Origin: Aphelocoma coerulescens
Lineage: Eukaryota > Chordata > Aves > Passeriformes > Corvidae
Assembly (NCBI RefSeq): GCF_041296385.1
Contig: NW_027183804.1
Span: forward strand, 2,294,001-2,358,000
DNA: 64,000 nt
Direction: 5' to 3'
Positions 63,895 to 64,000 of the stretch are shown here, in pieces. The translations under genes and the position numbers were made by a program. Below the pieces are notes generated by a model. That model was not told where the DNA came from. It ran no database searches and was given only the letters and a program-made list of their open reading frames with translations. How positions within the stretch are numbered: the first letter of the stretch is position 1; each line of letters begins with the position of its first letter.

Positions 63895-64000
63895 TTCCTC
63901 ATGGAACCAAGGAGCCTTTGTGACACTGCAGGGGCTGATGGCATCAATTGTGACAGTACAGAACCTCCTAGAAACAAGGCTCCATTGTGACACCGTGGGG
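63895..64000 (+). repeat. 39-bp minisatellite, right edge
   Basis: First units of an array that continues beyond the window; inverted relative to 1-360. Confidence 0.8.

Noticed and set aside
1..64000. CRISPR array, prokaryotic operon or phage system
   Set aside because: Tandem arrays here have no unique spacers, and gene content, introns and retroelements are those of a bird genome.
1..64000. tRNA or rRNA genes
   Set aside because: No cloverleaf-like A/B box pairs or rRNA text noticed; the tRNA similarity at 10964-10981 and 60711-60728 is explained by retroviral primer sites.

Overview
The window looks like accessory, repeat-dense DNA from a bird, most likely a passerine. The evidence is a CR1 LINE 3' end, two single-exon olfactory receptors of the bird-expanded OR14 type, PIM-kinase-like fragments (a family known to be amplified in songbirds), MHC class II beta fragments, a songbird-style C2H2 zinc-finger gene, and several class I and class II endogenous retroviruses (ERVs). 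MHC class II, zinc-finger and olfactory-receptor sequences side by side resemble what is known of avian chromosome 16, but that placement is inference. No prokaryotic features, tRNAs, rRNAs or CRISPR arrays were seen.

Layout. 1-2000: edge repeats (a ~39-bp minisatellite and an LTR-like unit inverted relative to the right edge) and a GC-rich stretch. 2001-11678 (minus strand): a young, apparently complete gammaretrovirus-like provirus, ERV-1, with two LTRs differing by about 9 substitutions, a tRNA-His primer site, gag, an amber readthrough stop, pro-pol and env. It also has three extra open frames: a 47-codon membrane microprotein and a 183-codon Cys-rich protein between pol and env, and a 71-codon Cys-rich frame directly after and in frame with the env stop. 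11679-17735: duplicated segment A (minisatellites, PIM-like pseudogene, relic pol). 17900-19112: relic env and LTR. 19115-19875: a TGACATCA minisatellite. 20930-24425: inverted partial copy B of segment A. 24500-28200: MHC class II beta fragments on both strands around a seven-finger C2H2 gene. 28200-34700: GC-rich then AT-rich DNA without a recognised gene. 34727-35695 and 45918-46838: two OR14-like receptors in an ~11.14-kb direct tandem duplication; between them lie a solo LTR, a second ERV relic, a ~1.2-kb minisatellite array and the CR1 copy. 50045-55925: segment C, a direct copy of A. 55926-61056 (minus): ERV-2, a defective class II (beta-like) provirus with dUTPase-protease and a large pol-env deletion. 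61057-64000: LTR-like units and more 39-bp minisatellite.

How it fits together. The host genes with coding potential are the two olfactory receptors and the zinc-finger gene; PIM-like and MHC pieces are broken. The region appears to have been built by segmental duplication, inversion, minisatellite spread and retroviral insertion. Both proviruses sit at junctions between unrelated flanks without a target-site duplication. The most novel element is ERV-1's accessory coding capacity.
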